Below, in pieces: positions 11,466 to 23,419 of a DNA stretch of 64,000 nt; the stretch's first letter is position 1; each line of letters begins with the position of its first letter. The notes under the pieces are model-generated. The model was not told the origin of the DNA. It worked only from the letters and a program-made list of their open reading frames with translations, and searched no databases. The DNA is taken from assembly GCF_018687715.1 (NCBI RefSeq), contig NC_056762.1, positions 32,538,864 to 32,602,863 of the forward strand. Reading direction: 5' to 3'. The DNA is from Carya illinoinensis (Eukaryota > Streptophyta > Magnoliopsida > Fagales > Juglandaceae). The position numbers and the translations under genes were made by a program.

Positions 11466-11720
11466 TATATAGGATCGTTTGCTGTACATATCTCGTCTAG
11501 GATTTATCGAAACAGATCAAAACTTAGGATTTTGAATAATCCTATCACTTCTAGCTGTTTTTATCATGTCGTTAAAGGTGGCACCATGTATATCTCTTTT
11601 CGAATTCCTTTTGACTATCCCTTTATGACTTTTGGGCCCATACTTTGGGCTTCTTGGTTTTTAATGTATTATGGGCCTTCTTATACGTTTCAAGGCTCTT
11701 CAGTTGGGATGGTCCCTCCA
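11466..11720 (-). repeat. Tat element 3' LTR, inner part
   Basis: Continues the LTR broken at 1622 and matches 21594-21847 (GGATTTTGAATAATCCTATCAC and GATGGTCCCTCCA blocks). With the outer part it gives about 399 bp, the same as the intact right LTR at 398 bp. Confidence 0.94.
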
Positions 11721-12198
11721 GTTATCCCGTCAATTCTATTCACCTTTTGGCTGAAGGAATTTATTTTTTATCAATCTTGTTGTTGTGAAAGTGCTGGGTA
11801 TGATTGCATGGGCTTGGGTGCTTGGAAAATAAGTTGACACGGACGTGGGCCCAAATCACCCATGGCTTTTTGGCGTCTTCAGGCCCGCGGTTTTTCTTGC
11901 CACCTCATGCTACTTCATTTTCCCCCAGAAAGATTTTACTTTAAAGAATCACAGATTTGATATCATTTCCTGCTATGTGGCAGAGAAGATAGACAATTTT
12001 CTTGCACCGGTTAGCCTTCTTCTTTAGTGCTGAGTTACCTTTTCTATCCATTTGACGCTTCACATTTCACTACCATTCAAAGTTTCACTTTTCCATTGTC
12101 TTTCGTTCCTACCTCTGTTACGCTCTCCGCCCTTTCATTCCTATCTTTGTTTTTCGCTTATCTTGCTCTTCCTTGCTATTTTCTTCCCACCGATTTCA

Positions 12199-15151
12199 AT
12201 GGCTCCCTACAGTGAAGGCGAGGTTTCTGAAAATCCCTTTGAGGTCCTTGAAGGCACAATCTTTGCTGGACATCGATGGCGTTTAGGCATTCGAGAGAAA
12301 CATTTCTCTAAGATTTGGGAAGACTTTCGTATTTCTAAAACTGTCATCTTAAGTGTTCCTGAATACGGAGTTTGTGATGACGAGGGCTTTGCTACTAAAG
12401 TGGCTATTACTATTTCTCTTCTACAAAATGGGTTGAGGCTCCCCTTCTGCCGCCCTCTCCGTGACCTTTTGGATCTTCTCAACCTTACTTCTGCTCAATT
12501 ACACCCTTTCGCACTGAGGGCGTACCTCTGTGCCTACATTGTATTCCGTATGGTTTTGGAACCTCTTGGTGACCCTTATCCTGATTTGACTGCTCGGGAA
12601 TTTTTGACATTCTATAACTTGAGGGAAGCTTCCAAAGGCAACATTCTCAGCTTCCGTAAGAAAGACGATGGGCAAACATTGGCTCGGTTTGAGACTCGCC
12701 ACTCCAATGCCAAGGCGTGGACCTCCAAGTTCTTTTATATCTCCGGTCAAGGTTGGGAATACCCTAGCAAGGAAGAAGTTTTTCATGATTTCCTAGTTAA
12801 ATCAATTTGGCGCCCTCTTCCCGACGAAAAGAAAATGTGGCTTAAAATGGCACCTCTGTCACGTCATGAACTGGCTCGAATCGAGACAGTTCATTCTTGG
12901 GCCAAAGCTAATCCAAATGCGCTTCGGACTAACAACTTGCTGACCTCTACCCATATTGATCGGTTCTTGAAGTCTCCCAACCGATCTTCTTTTCAAGGGT
13001 GTGACTTTATGATTTCAGACACCATTCCTCCTCCCATGGCGAAGCCTACTGAGAACACTGCGAGGTATGAGCCTTCCAAGAGGAAGATATGCTCGGAAGA
13101 GGGGGAGAAGGAGGAGGCCGTTGAAAAGAGGGAAAAAAGAAGCAAGAAGAAAAACGAGGGAGAGAAAAATGAGAGAAGAGGGAGAAGAGGAGCAAGAAAA
13201 AGAATGAATCTGATGGTCTCCAAAAGAAAGCTCGCTCTAGAGATCCCTCTCCGCCCTCTTCTCTTCCACAGGAGATCCTGGCGCCCTTAGGGGGCATTCA
13301 GGGCTTGGTGCCGTAGGAGGACACTCCTTCTCAGGAGTCTTCACAGCTGGTCGTCACTTAGACTCCGTTGCCCCAACTGGAGGTCCTCTTCGTATCATCA
13401 GGGGAAAGCCACAGCTAGGGTTCTATTCCGCCCAATACCACTAAGCCTTCCTTGCCTTTGCCATCCCCGTCGCCGCCATATTCTCGTAGCCAGAGGGATG
13501 TGGAGAGTATAGCTGACCTGGCTGCCTCCCTCCAGTTTGTGCCTAGGACACAAGAGCCTGCCACGACACCTACGCCTACTTTTGAGTTTCTTGTGCTGGA
13601 GGGGCGGGCGAGTTAGTTCGAGCTAGGCACAAGAGTGGTTGCTGCCCTTAATCTTGACTCAGTCACTCCGGCAGGAGCTTGCTCGCCCCTTTCTTCTACC
13701 ACTGCCCATGCTGAGGCAGCCAATGTTTTGCCCACAGGTGGTCACATGGAGACATCGGGCACCTTACCTTTGGATGGGGCCAAAGGTGCCACAAGGGATC
13801 TCCCACCATGCCCGACTGAAACAGACGACGAGGTTGGTTCACGCCAAACTTCTTCAGAAAGCTTACCAGATACCATCTCAGGGGAAAAAACCCCTTTGCC
13901 AATCGGTAGGGGGCCTGGACTCTCTCTTCCTTCTCTCCATACCTTCTCTTTTGGCGGGGATACTGATTCCTTCCTTAAGGAGGAGTGGGTGAATTTCTAG
14001 AAGGAAGATGCCCGCTTTCGTGACGCTGACTTGGCTCAACCACCACCTCCTCTACCCCTTTTGCATTTGGTTGATTTATCAGGGAGGATGATGGCTTCGT
14101 CTGTAAGACCTGAGGAGACACCCCTCCCAGACCCTAGCGAGATCGTGAGGGGGGATGCTAGTGGTGGTGATTCCTCAATAGTAATCAACTCTCAGGCTGA
14201 GGCCACTGCCCAGATGGCTAACCATTTGAAAAATTGGCTCTCTGAGTTATTATGCCTTTTGTCCCCTTTTGCATATACTTCTTTCATATCTTCGCCTCTC
14301 TTCATGTTGGTTGCTTGTTTATCTTCTCGCAGGGGATCAATGACTTGGCTGCATGGATAGTTGCTGACCGCTCTCGTCTTAAGAAGGAGGTTAAGGAGTG
14401 TCGCCAGTTGTGCTACATAGCCAAACGTGCCTTTGAGAGATGGTGGGCCAACATAACTGAATTGGCAGCTTTGGCCAAGGCTAGGGAGGAGTTAAAGATC
14501 CTATTAAAGCAATCCAAGGGTTACTCACATTCTTTGCAAGGTGATCTTGAGATACGTGAGGTCGAACTCCTTACACTGCGCGAAGCTGTCTGCCTTGCAA
14601 ACGAGGCTAAGGCTAAAGATGACTTCGCCTTGTCAATTCTTTACTCTGAGAGGGACTTAGCCAGGTTGCAACTTTCAGAGGCTTAGGAGAACTTCAAGGC
14701 TGAGAGCTCTCGTTTGAACTTAGAGCTTGCTGCCCGTGATGAAGCACTGTCCTTTCTTCGTGGAGACCTAGCCCGTTCTCAAGACAGGTACAGGTACTCT
14801 GAGGAGAGTCTTCAGGAGGCAAACTTGACCCGTGGAGTCTGCCAGCAGAGTCTATCTGAGAAGGTGGGGGAGCTGACTACTGCTCAGGAGGAGGTCGTAC
14901 GGCTTTGCGCCCAGTTGGCCCACGTCCCTGCTACAAGGGACGATGCTTTCGCTTACGGGTATGGCCGCTACATTTTTAGGCTGAGGAACCGTCTCATGAA
15001 TGATCTTGCCACCTACCTTAGGATTCTCGACCGGGAGTTGTTCTATCCCGAGGAAATTTCCCGCCGCACGGTTGATGAGTTTGGGTGGAAAGAGATGCCT
15101 GATGCTTTTGCAAACGTGCCCCGAGCCTTCCCGCCTGAGGATGCCCCATGA
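12199..15151 (+). pseudogene. Antisense extra gene of the Tat element ('putative gypsy type transposon' domain)
   Basis: Starts at the ATG at 12199 (MAPYSEGEV) and stays open to 13290. Around residues 75-130 is the block LRLPFCRPLRDLLDLLNL...QLHPFALRAYL, which I assign to the plant family annotated as putative gypsy-type transposon (Transposase_28). A charged Lys/Glu tail follows. Further plus-strand pieces (13635-14000, 14031-14360, 14252-14686, 14714-15151) continue the gene out of frame. Those after about 14380 form a coiled coil (for example LTLREAVCLANEAKAKDDFALSILYSERDLARLQ, positions 14565-14670). A T-rich stretch ending in CTCGCAG at about 14332 may be an intron. The gene runs against the element's own pol, as in other Tat elements. 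Its function is unknown. Stops and shifts between 13290 and 14000 make it a pseudogene. Confidence 0.8.
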
Positions 15152-15288
15152 CTAATTTTTCCCTTTGTGTGTTTGACTGTGGATGATTTTTTTTCTTTGG
15201 TATTTCTATATTTTGTACATTTGCAACAATGGACTTTGATTTTGTTCTGTTGAATGTTTCGGCTACTGTGTTCTTTTAATTCTTGTCT

Positions 15289-16000
15289 TTTTCATGGCAC
15301 CACAAGCTGCTAAGACTTGTCTTTGGTGTTTAGGGTCAGCATGGTCTGAGGACCTACGCGTCATTTTTCATGGCACCACAAGCTGCTAATGTTTGTCTTT
15401 GATGTTTAGGGTCGGCTTGGTCTGAAGACCTATGCACCCTTTTTTCATGGCACTACAATCTACTAAGACTTGTCTTTGCTGTTTAGGGTCAGAGTGGTCT
15501 GAGGACCTATGCGCCATTTTTTCATGGCACCACAAGCTGCTAAGGCTTTTCTTTGGTGTTTAGGGTTGGTGTGGTCTGAGGACCTATGCACCTTTTTTTA
15601 TGGCACCACAAGCTACTGAGGCTTGTCTTTGGTGTTTAGGGTCGACGTGGTCTGAGGACCTACGCACCCTTTTTTTATGGCACCACAAGCTGCTAAGACT
15701 TGTCTTTGGTGTTTAGGTTTGGCATGGTCTGAGGACCTATGCGCCATTTTTTCATGGCATCACAAGCTAATAAGACTTGTTTTTGGTGTTTAGGGTCAGC
15801 ATGATCTAAAGACCTAAGCGTCCTTTTTTCATGGCACCACAAGCTACTAAGATTTGTGTTTAGTGTTTAGGGTCAAGCGTGGTCTGAGGACCTACGCGCC
15901 CTTTTTTTATGGCATCACAAGCTGCTAAGGCTTGTCTTTGATGTTTAGGGTTGAGTGGTCTCTGACCTTTCTCGCATTTTTTTCATGGAATTTATATTCA
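15289..16000. repeat. Tandem array, about nine 77-bp units
   Basis: Units beginning TTTTTCATGGCACCACAAGC and containing GTGTTTAGGGTC and TGGTCTGAGGACCTA recur near 15289, 15366, 15441, 15519, 15595, 15672, 15749, 15826 and 15904, with a decayed unit near 15979. The array lies between the antisense gene and the 3' end of pol. Each unit contains the palindromic word GGTCTGAGGACC. Amplified tandem repeats downstream of pol are known in some Tat elements. Confidence 0.93.
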
Positions 16001-16130
16001 CCCCTGGGAAATTTTTTCTCTATACAGAATTATCAATGAACAAAACGAATTATATTCATAAATAGTGATGTCACAAACATTGAACAAAAATAAAGAGAAT
16101 GAATGCTTAAATCAACAAATATTACGAAAA

Positions 16131-17183
16131 TTATTGATAAAATTTCTTCAAGTGCTCTGCGTTCCATGGGTGCGGTAGTTCCTTGCCCTTGCTGTCTTTC
16201 AATCGGTACAATCCAGGCCGGTTGTTGGCTATTACTAGATAAGGACCTTCCCATCGGGGCCCCATTTTTCTCTCAACTTGGGTGCTCACCCTGGTTTTCT
16301 TCAAAATTAGGTCGCCCACTTTAAAGGTCCTGGGCCTTACTCTTTTGTTGAAGTACTGCACAGCTTTCCTTTTTTTTTTTTTTGCAACATCCGACCTCGG
16401 CTATCTCTCTTTCTTCCTCGAGTAAGTCGAGGTATTGTTCTATCTTTTTGTCATTCTAGGGACCCGAGAAATGGTTCGTTCTGTAGGTTGGCAGCCCTGC
16501 TTCCACTGGTGTAACCGCTTTGCATCCGTACGCCAGCGTATACGAGGATTCCCCTGTCGGAGTTTTTGCTGTAGTTCTGTACGTCCAGAGTACCCTTGGC
16601 AGCTTGTCTGCCCAATCTCCTTTCTTCTCTGTTAGCTTTTTCTTGAGGATTGAGAGTAGCTTCTTGTTTGTTGCCTAAACTTGACCATTTGCTGGGGGGT
16701 GGCGTGGGGAGGAGTACTTTGCCTTGATCCTTAGCTACACACACCATTCTCTGTAGTCATCTGAGTCGAACTGGCACCCATTGTCAATTATAATACTCTG
16801 AGGAATCTCGAACCTACAGACGACATTCTTCCACAAGAATTTTCTCACGGCTTTGCCTATGATCGTTGCGAATAGCTCTACTTCTGCCCATTTTGTAAAA
16901 TAGTCGACGGTGACTATCATGAATTTAACACCACCTTTTCCTGGCGGGAAGGGTCCTACCAGATCGATCCCCCATTAGGCGAAAGGCCATGGTGTTGTTA
17001 CTGATATTAACCCCTCTGGAGGGGCATGTGGTATGGGTGTGTAAGTCTGGCATTTTGCACACCTCTTGGCGAACTCCCATGCATCCCTTCGAGTATTAGA
17101 CCAGTAATACCCTGCCCGGACCGCTTTCTTAGCCAAGGTTCTTCCCCCACTGTGATTTTCACATATCCCTTCGTGTATCTCAA
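16131..17183 (-). pseudogene. Tat integrase (broken)
   Basis: A leftward segment with a degraded HHCC zinc finger (SGGRTLAKKAVRAGYYW, then CAKCQ) at about 17150-17060. The core follows (GIDLVGP, VTVDYFTKW, IIIDNGCQF) around 16980-16790, and a C-terminal domain with KVGDLILKK and KMGPRWEGPY at 16131-16361. Frames change repeatedly, and an in-frame stop lies between FA and WGIDL near 16977. The enzyme would insert the cDNA into the genome. Confidence 0.85.
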
Positions 17184-17909
17184 CTAGGATATACTGTGCT
17201 TTTTGTGCGGAGATGCATCATAGTAAAGGAACAGAGAAGCCTCTTTTATAAAGGATTCCATGATGAGTAGGAATATTGCTGCCCTTTTCTTTATCTTTCT
17301 CACCTCTTCTCTTGCTTCCGGCAATTTTCCTTCGTCCAAGTACTTCACTACACTGTTCGCCCAATCTGGGGTGCTTGACCCTAGAACTCCTTCCTCGACG
17401 CCCACAGCTGGGACCTCGATGACCCTTCTCTCGACTAGCCATGGTAGGGGTACTTCCTTCCCTCTTGATGCCGCTCGTGCCAATCTGTCTGTGACCTCAT
17501 TGTCCTCTCTTGGTATCTGAGTTATAGTGAAGTATGAGAAGAGATTGCGTATTTCCCAAACTCGTGCCAGATATTTCTTTAACTTTTTGCCCTTAGTAGC
17601 GTACAGGCCTAAAACCTGATTTACTACCACTTGTGAATTTGACCTGGTGTCTACTTCAGTTGCCCCAATTTGGGTGGCCACTGACAACCCTGATATCAGC
17701 TTTTCATACTCAGTTTCATTGTTTGTTACTTTGAACGCCAGCGTGACCATGTAATACTGCTCTTGGCCGTCAGGGTGCAGCAAATGTATTCCCAGGCCTC
17801 CTCCTATCAGACAAGATGACCCGTCTATAAACAATATCCACAGCTTTGCTGATGGTGCTACTGCCTCCTCCTGGGGAAAGTCTAAAAACTCTGCCATAAA
17901 ATTTGCCAT
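17184..17909 (-). pseudogene. Second (archaeal-type) RNase H of the Tat element
   Basis: About 241 residues with the RVT_3 RNase H pattern: IDGSS, ETEYEKLISGL, RSNSQVVVNQV and a terminal EDNEVTDRLA. In active relatives the third block usually reads SDSQ. Here it reads SNSQ, so a catalytic Asp is probably Asn. This additional RNase H, separate from the one fused to RT, is a known acquisition of Tat elements. The reading frame is open but joins nothing on either side. Confidence 0.85.
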
Positions 17910-17972
17910 CTCTTGCCCTTTAATTTCTTTTCTCGGCTCATACTCTACATCGAACTCACTTAGCTCGATTGA

Positions 17973-19658
17973 CTAACCTATCAGCCTCCCTGTGCAATCC
18001 GGCTTCCTCAAAACTTTCGCCAATGGAACCTCTGTCAGTACCCTTACTGTGTGGGCTTGAAAATAAGGACGGAGTTTTCTAGCTGCCACTACCAAGGCAA
18101 ATGCAAATAACTCAATTCGAGGATACCTTGTTTTTGCTCCTCTGAGTGCTCGACTCACATAGCATACCGGATGTTGTACGACTCCTTCTTCCTTTATGAG
18201 GATGTCGGATACAGAGTGCGGGGAGACTGCTAGATAAGCATAGAGTATGTCTCCCTTCTCTGGTCGCTTTAAAAGGGGCGGATTGGCCAGATACTGCTTT
18301 AACATTTTGAATGCTTCGTCGCACTATTCATTCCAATGATGCACCTTCCGCAGTACTTGGAAAAAGGAGAGGCACTTATCGGTTGATCGGGCTATGAACC
18401 TTCCCAGGGCGGCCACCCTCCCCGCCAGTCGTTGAATCTTGTTGAGATTCTTTGGTGATTTCATATTGATAATGGCCTCTATCTTATCTGGAGAAGCTTC
18501 AATCCCTCTTTCAGACATGAGGAAACCCAAGAATTTCTCAGACTGGATCTCGAAAGCACATTTCGATGGGTTCAGCCTCATTTTGTAACGGTGTAAGACT
18601 CCAAACGCCGTTTGCAAATCCACAAGGTGTTGGGCGGGCACTTTGCTCTTTACCAGTAGGTCATCCACGTATACTTCCATGGATTTCCCAATCTATTTCT
18701 TGAACATCCGATTCACTAGCCTCTAGTAGGTTGCCCCTGCATTCTTCAGTCCAAAGGGCATGACCTGGTAGCAATATAGCTCTCGGTCAGTGATGAAAGA
18801 TGTTTTTTCTTTATCCGTTGCATTCATCCGTATTTGGTTGTAACCCGAGTATGCATCCATAAAGCTCAACACATGATGCCCCGCTGTAGCATCTACGATG
18901 ACGTCGATGCGCGGTAAGGGGAAGCTATCTTTCGGGCAAGTTTTGTTTAAATTTGTAAAGTCTACACACATTCTCCACTTCTCATTCATCTTTTTCACCA
19001 TGACAACGTTGGATAACCACTCCGGGTAGTGGGCCTCTCTGATGAAGTCGGTCACCAGCAACCTTTCAACTTCTTCATTAATGGCGGCGTACTTTTCTGC
19101 GCTGAATGATCTCCTCTTCTGTCGCACTACTTTGTGCGTCAGGTCTACACCTAAACAATGCTCAATAATTTTGTTGTCTATACCGGGCATCTCTTCATGG
19201 CTCCATACGAAGACATCCCTGTGTTCGATCAACAGTTGGATTAGGGCTTCTCTATCTATTGGTGGGACTTGCGTCTCGATACGGGTAGTGGTCCCAGGGC
19301 GATTAATGTATAATGCCACGAGTTCCAGAGGTTCGTTGACTTCTGCATGTTGCTGAACCCAATCATCCCTGACTTTTATATCTCTCTCATAAGTTACCGC
19401 TACAGGTGGTGGCAGGGGCGGCAAGGCCCCATCTTGTCCTGCCACCGTGCAGGCTTTCTTCTTGACTTTCTTTGATTCCTGCACATAACATTCTCGAGCC
19501 AGGACCTGCTCACCTCTCGCCTCTCCCACACTGCCATCTGTTAGGAACTTCATCTTGAGATGGTAGGTGGATGTTAGCGCCCTCAAATGATTGAGTGTTG
19601 GTCTTCCCAATATGGCATTGTAAGAGGAAGGAGCTTTCACTACAAAAAAATTGGTCAT
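17973..19658 (-). pseudogene. Tat reverse transcriptase and first RNase H (broken)
   Basis: In leftward order: the post-protease block AILGRPTLN, the RT fingers and palm ([44 protein letters not shown]), then after a stop near 18722 the YVDDLLVKS active site at about 18670. The connection domain follows (GFLMSERGIEASPDKI), then RNase H pieces (VCYVSRALRGAKTRYP) to 17973. Three separate open stretches replace one original frame. Confidence 0.9.
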
Positions 19659-19806
19659 CGTGGTTGCTGTCCGTGCCCCCCGTGCCTGCAGTTATTGGGA
19701 GCGTGATTGCCCCTACGAGCTAGATAGTATCCCTTGAGAAACCCTTTAATGGCGTAGGGGAGAGCCTCAGTTTACTAACATCAATCCCCATTTTGACAAA
19801 CGCTTC

Positions 19807-21368
19807 CTAGAACAGTATATCCGCCGAGCTCCCATTGTCTACTAGTACCCGCCTAGTTATATAATTGGCTATTACGAGGGTTATCACTAGCGCATCGTCA
19901 TGCAGATATATAATTCCTTTCCTGCCCGCCTCTTCAAAGGATTTCACCATTCGCTCACTGCTAAGCTTTGGTTGTTTGTGTGCTCGATCCGCCATGAACA
20001 CCTCTTCATATCTTACCTTCCATGCATACACCTTTCGGCTGGATGTAGAAATAACAGCCCCAACAAAACCTCCTGCTATGGTCTTTATTTCTCCTTTTGG
20101 GGGCGACCTCGCCCTCCTGTCCTGGCGGTTATTAACATGGCGCCTTCTTTCTGGACTGAAACTCCGCCTTGCTTCTTGCCTAGTCTCCTGATGCCTTTTA
20201 GGCTTTAACCGCTCTGCGACCATTTGCTCCAATTCACCAATTCCTGCTAACTCAGCGACTCTCTTTCTCATGGTCGTCCAGTGCAAGCTCATCTGATGGT
20301 ATTTGCAATACCAACTGCTTGTTTTGATGGGGTGGCGGCTTTCCTTTTCTCTCTCTCCTTCCTGTACGCTCAGATTATTGTGCACCAATCTGAGGTTGCG
20401 ATTTGACCATCCTTCCCTCTCTCTTTCTCGCCTACTTGGATTACCCTTCTTATCAACCTGCCTGTTTCTCTGCTCAATCTGAGTATCTTCTTTGACAAGG
20501 TCTACCAAAGCTTGCAGAGTATCTTTTGCATTGACAAAATCATCTGCCCTGTCCATGAACTCCTTGAGGGTGGAAGGAGTTCTCAGGGCCAACTCTCCCA
20601 TGAAAGGACTGAGCGGCTATATCCCATCTAATACGGCGGCCAGAGTGATCTTCTCATCTTAGTCATTCGTTGTTAAGCGCTTTTTGTTGAAACGGGCCAA
20701 GTAGGCCTTTAAATTCTCATCCTCTTTTTGCTTAACTGTTAACAGGTAGGCGTCTGGGCGCCGTCATCTTCTGCTAGGCATGAACTGGGTCAAGAACTGC
20801 TTTGCCAGCTCTTTAAAGCTGTCTATTGACTTCGGTTTGAGGGTCCCAAACCAACCCCTAGCGTTTCCTTTCAGGGTCAGAGGAAAAGCTCGGCACGCAA
20901 TCTCTCTTTGGAAACCGTGGAGCTGATATGAGCTTTAAAGTTTTCCAGATGATCTATCGGGTCCTTGGACCCATCGTACATATCTATTTGGGGAACTTTG
21001 AATTTTGGCAGGAGCGGCATAGCCATAATATGTGCGCTGTATGACAGATCTGTTTGGTGTAGTAGACTTTCCACTGAGGAAGAACCACCCATCTTCTTCG
21101 CCATCTCTTCATATTTTCCCGCTAACTCCTTTAACTCACCATACATCCTTTTTTTCTCTTCTCATTCAGCATCATTTTCAATCTTGCAATGTGCTTCTTG
21201 CTCACCTTGCTCGCTGTGAGCAGGCATATCGTCATTATGAGAATTGGCGTTCTTCCATCTTAAGTCATTGTTCTCCTTTTGTAAGATTCCCATGGCCTCA
21301 AGAGCTTGTTTCAATTTCTCCTCTACTACTGCTAGTCGTGCTTCCATAAACGACGGTTCGGTGTCCAT
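19807..21368 (-). pseudogene. Tat gag and aspartic protease (broken)
   Basis: The likely gag start is the ATG at 21368 (MDTEPSFMEARL), just inside the PBS. An N-terminal coiled coil follows, then the retrotran_gag core (FKVPQIDMYDGSKDPIDHLENFKAHI) at about 21010-20930. A basic Arg/Glu-rich linker leads into the protease motif VLVDNGSSADILF near 19810-19850. At least two frame breaks (near 21150 and 20870-20600) disrupt it. Confidence 0.85.
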
Positions 21369-21430
21369 CGTTCGGCTTGCTACAGAGCATGTTACAATTG
21401 GTATGTGAGAACCACGTTGAATCACACAAA

Positions 21431-21447
21431 TCCCACAGACGGCGCCA
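21431..21447 (-). promoter_or_regulatory. Tat primer-binding site
   Basis: The minus strand reads TGGCGCCGTCTGTGGGA two bases from the 5' LTR. This form of PBS is common in plant Gypsy elements of the Tat/Athila group. Confidence 0.9.
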
Positions 21448-21449
21448 AA

Positions 21450-21847
21450 TGTTGGGACATGTCTCACGTCCAATCTTCGAATGCTCAGCTAATCTTCGTT
21501 GATGAAACTCGAGGGGGGTTCCTCCTACAAACACTCTGATGCTAAAATCAGTTAAGAGGTGATTGTATCCGAGATCTCAAAGATTACCTGTATATATAGG
21601 CTCATTTGTTGTACATATCTCGTCCAAGATTTACCGGAACAGATCAAGACTTAGGATTTTGAATAATCCTATCACTTCTTGCTGTTTTTATCATTCCGTT
21701 AAAGGTGGCACTTTGTATATCTCTTTTCGAATTCCTCTTGATTATCTCTTTATGACTTTTGAGCTCATAGTCTGGGCTTATTGGTTTTTAATGTATTATG
21801 GGTCTTCTTATACGTTCCAGGGCCTTTCGGTTGGGATGGTCCCTCCA
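21450..21847 (-). repeat. Tat element 5' LTR
   Basis: 398 bp, TGTTGGGACATG to GGTCCCTCCA on the plus strand. Followed by the target duplication GCTAG at 21848-21852. Confidence 0.95.
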
Positions 21848-21852
21848 GCTAG

Positions 21853-22604
21853 AGTTGTTGAATCCATGACGATGGCCATGACCACTCTGCCCTTTGATTT
21901 TGCGTCGACTAAACCAAATCACACTGACTTTGAGGCTCATGCCCTCCTGACGCTTGCATTTCACTCAATAAATTATAATTCCACCACCCACCCAATTATG
22001 TGCAATTAAACATACCATACAACATAAACTCAGCGTCTCCACCAATATCAATCTCTTTTTTATTTCTGTTTTGGAAATATTCTATTAATTTTTTCTATCC
22101 TTTTACGTATCATATGTAAAGCATTCGGACTACTTCCAAAGCACCTCAAAAGAATCCTAGTATACTTTATTCCATTAGTTTTTTTTTTTCTTTTCTTTTC
22201 TTTATTTATTTGTTTGAGTATAATTGCACTTTAGACTATTATATATTGCATCTTAAAGTATCATAATTTACATGTTATAGTACTCCTATTGGCTATTTAT
22301 ATATGAATTAGTCTTTATTTATGTTAACATTGCTTATTATTAAAAGTGTAAAAGTCTAAGTTTTTTCACAGCGGTGTAAAAGCGTGACATTCTTTATAAT
22401 TCGTAATTATAAAATGCAAATAGAATGCGTAAGGTTTAACAACTTTGGTATTCTAAGGTTGTATCTAACATTTTTCCTAAAATCATCTATCATCATTAGT
22501 TCAACATGCGATCTTAGACGGCCCGCACCGTCGTCCCAATTTGATCTTTCTTCTTTAAAGATTTATGGGAGAAAGTGGTAAAAACACAAATGCTTGATAA
22601 GTGT
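21853..22604. other. Interval between the Gypsy and the CACTA element, no gene seen
   Basis: About 750 bp of AT-rich sequence with short frames only and no recognised domain or repeat terminus. It is probably old intergenic DNA, and it is the pre-insertion site of both neighbours. Confidence 0.6.
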
Positions 22605-22622
22605 CACTACAACAAAAATAGG
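22605..22622 (+). repeat. CACTA left terminal inverted repeat
   Basis: CACTACAACAAAAATAGG, then TTTTAGTGACAG...CTGTCAC, GTGACGG...CCGTCAC and GGCGACAG...GTTAC hairpins out to about 22800. The short stem-loops are the likely subterminal transposase-binding zone. Confidence 0.88.
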
Positions 22623-22808
22623 TTTTAGTGACAGATGAAACTGTCACAAGAAATGGAAAAAACGTCATGAAATATATTTGGTGACGGGTTCTGACCGTCA
22701 CCATCACTGTCACGTAATGTGCTTCACGGATTACATTTGGCGACAGTTTACTGTACAAGCGTTACTAAAAATATTTTTAGTGACGGTTGGAGAAGTGCCG
22801 TTTGAAAT

Positions 22809-23250
22809 AACGTTCGAACGTATCATTTTCTGTGACGATTAGAATCTGTCACAGAAAATTACGTTCGAAAGTAAAATATTACGTTCGAACGTAAAATATT
22901 ACGTTCGAACGTAAAAAAGATGAGTTGACATCCGAACGAGAAAAGGTAATGTTTGTTGATTATAATTCAGACGTGTAATGTAAACGTTCGAACGTTTGTA
23001 CATGTGAACGTTATGTTCGAATCTCGAATCCAACGAAAATGAAATAATGTCTGAACGTTTGTATCATAACGTTCGGACGTTAATTCTAATGTTAAGAGAG
23101 TAGAATTCGAACGTAAAGTGTACGTTCGGATGTTTAAAACGTTATACTTGTTTGACATTCGAACGTATTTTTAACCTGGGTTTAAACGTTCGAACGTTTT
23201 GTTACTATTTCGTATGGTTACGTTTGAACGTATTTTCGAATGTGTAATAT
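22809..23250. repeat. TTCGAA-centred array A (left subterminal)
   Basis: Many copies, direct and inverted because the word is palindromic, of ACGTTCGAACGT and one-base variants (TTCGGACGTT, TTTGAACGTA), spaced irregularly over about 440 bp. Subterminal repeats of this sort are where CACTA transposition proteins bind in characterised elements. Confidence 0.93.
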
Positions 23251-23419
23251 TATTGAAACGTAATTTATTTATATTCAAATGTACATATTAGAAATGCTAA
23301 ACTCATCCACTTAATAAACAAACCAATCGTTTCATATTACAGTACATATTTCACAACCAACATTGTTTGAAACTGTTTTCAAATTAGATGTTAAAAACGT
23401 AATACACAAATAAAATTCA

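Larger units (their letters stand above)
1479..21847 (-). mobile_element. Ty3/Gypsy retrotransposon, Tat lineage, hosting a nested Copia
   Basis: The element is bounded by LTRs that start TGTTGG and end CCTCCA on the plus strand (TG...CA in both orientations). The 5-bp target duplication GCTAG sits at 1474-1478 and 21848-21852. A primer-binding site TGGCGCCGTCTGTGGGA on the minus strand sits next to the right LTR, so the element reads leftward. Its order is gag, protease, RT, RNase H, a second archaeal-type RNase H, integrase, a tandem-repeat zone, an antisense gene and the 3' LTR. The double RNase H and the extra antisense ORF are known traits of the plant Tat lineage. The left LTR is split by the Copia at 1623-11460. 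Without that insertion the element is about 10.5 kb. LTR divergence is roughly 12% by eye, and all genes are broken. Confidence 0.95.

Noticed and set aside
22809..23250. CRISPR-like or satellite array
   Set aside because: Units are short palindromic words at irregular spacing without constant spacers, in a eukaryotic CACTA subterminal position.
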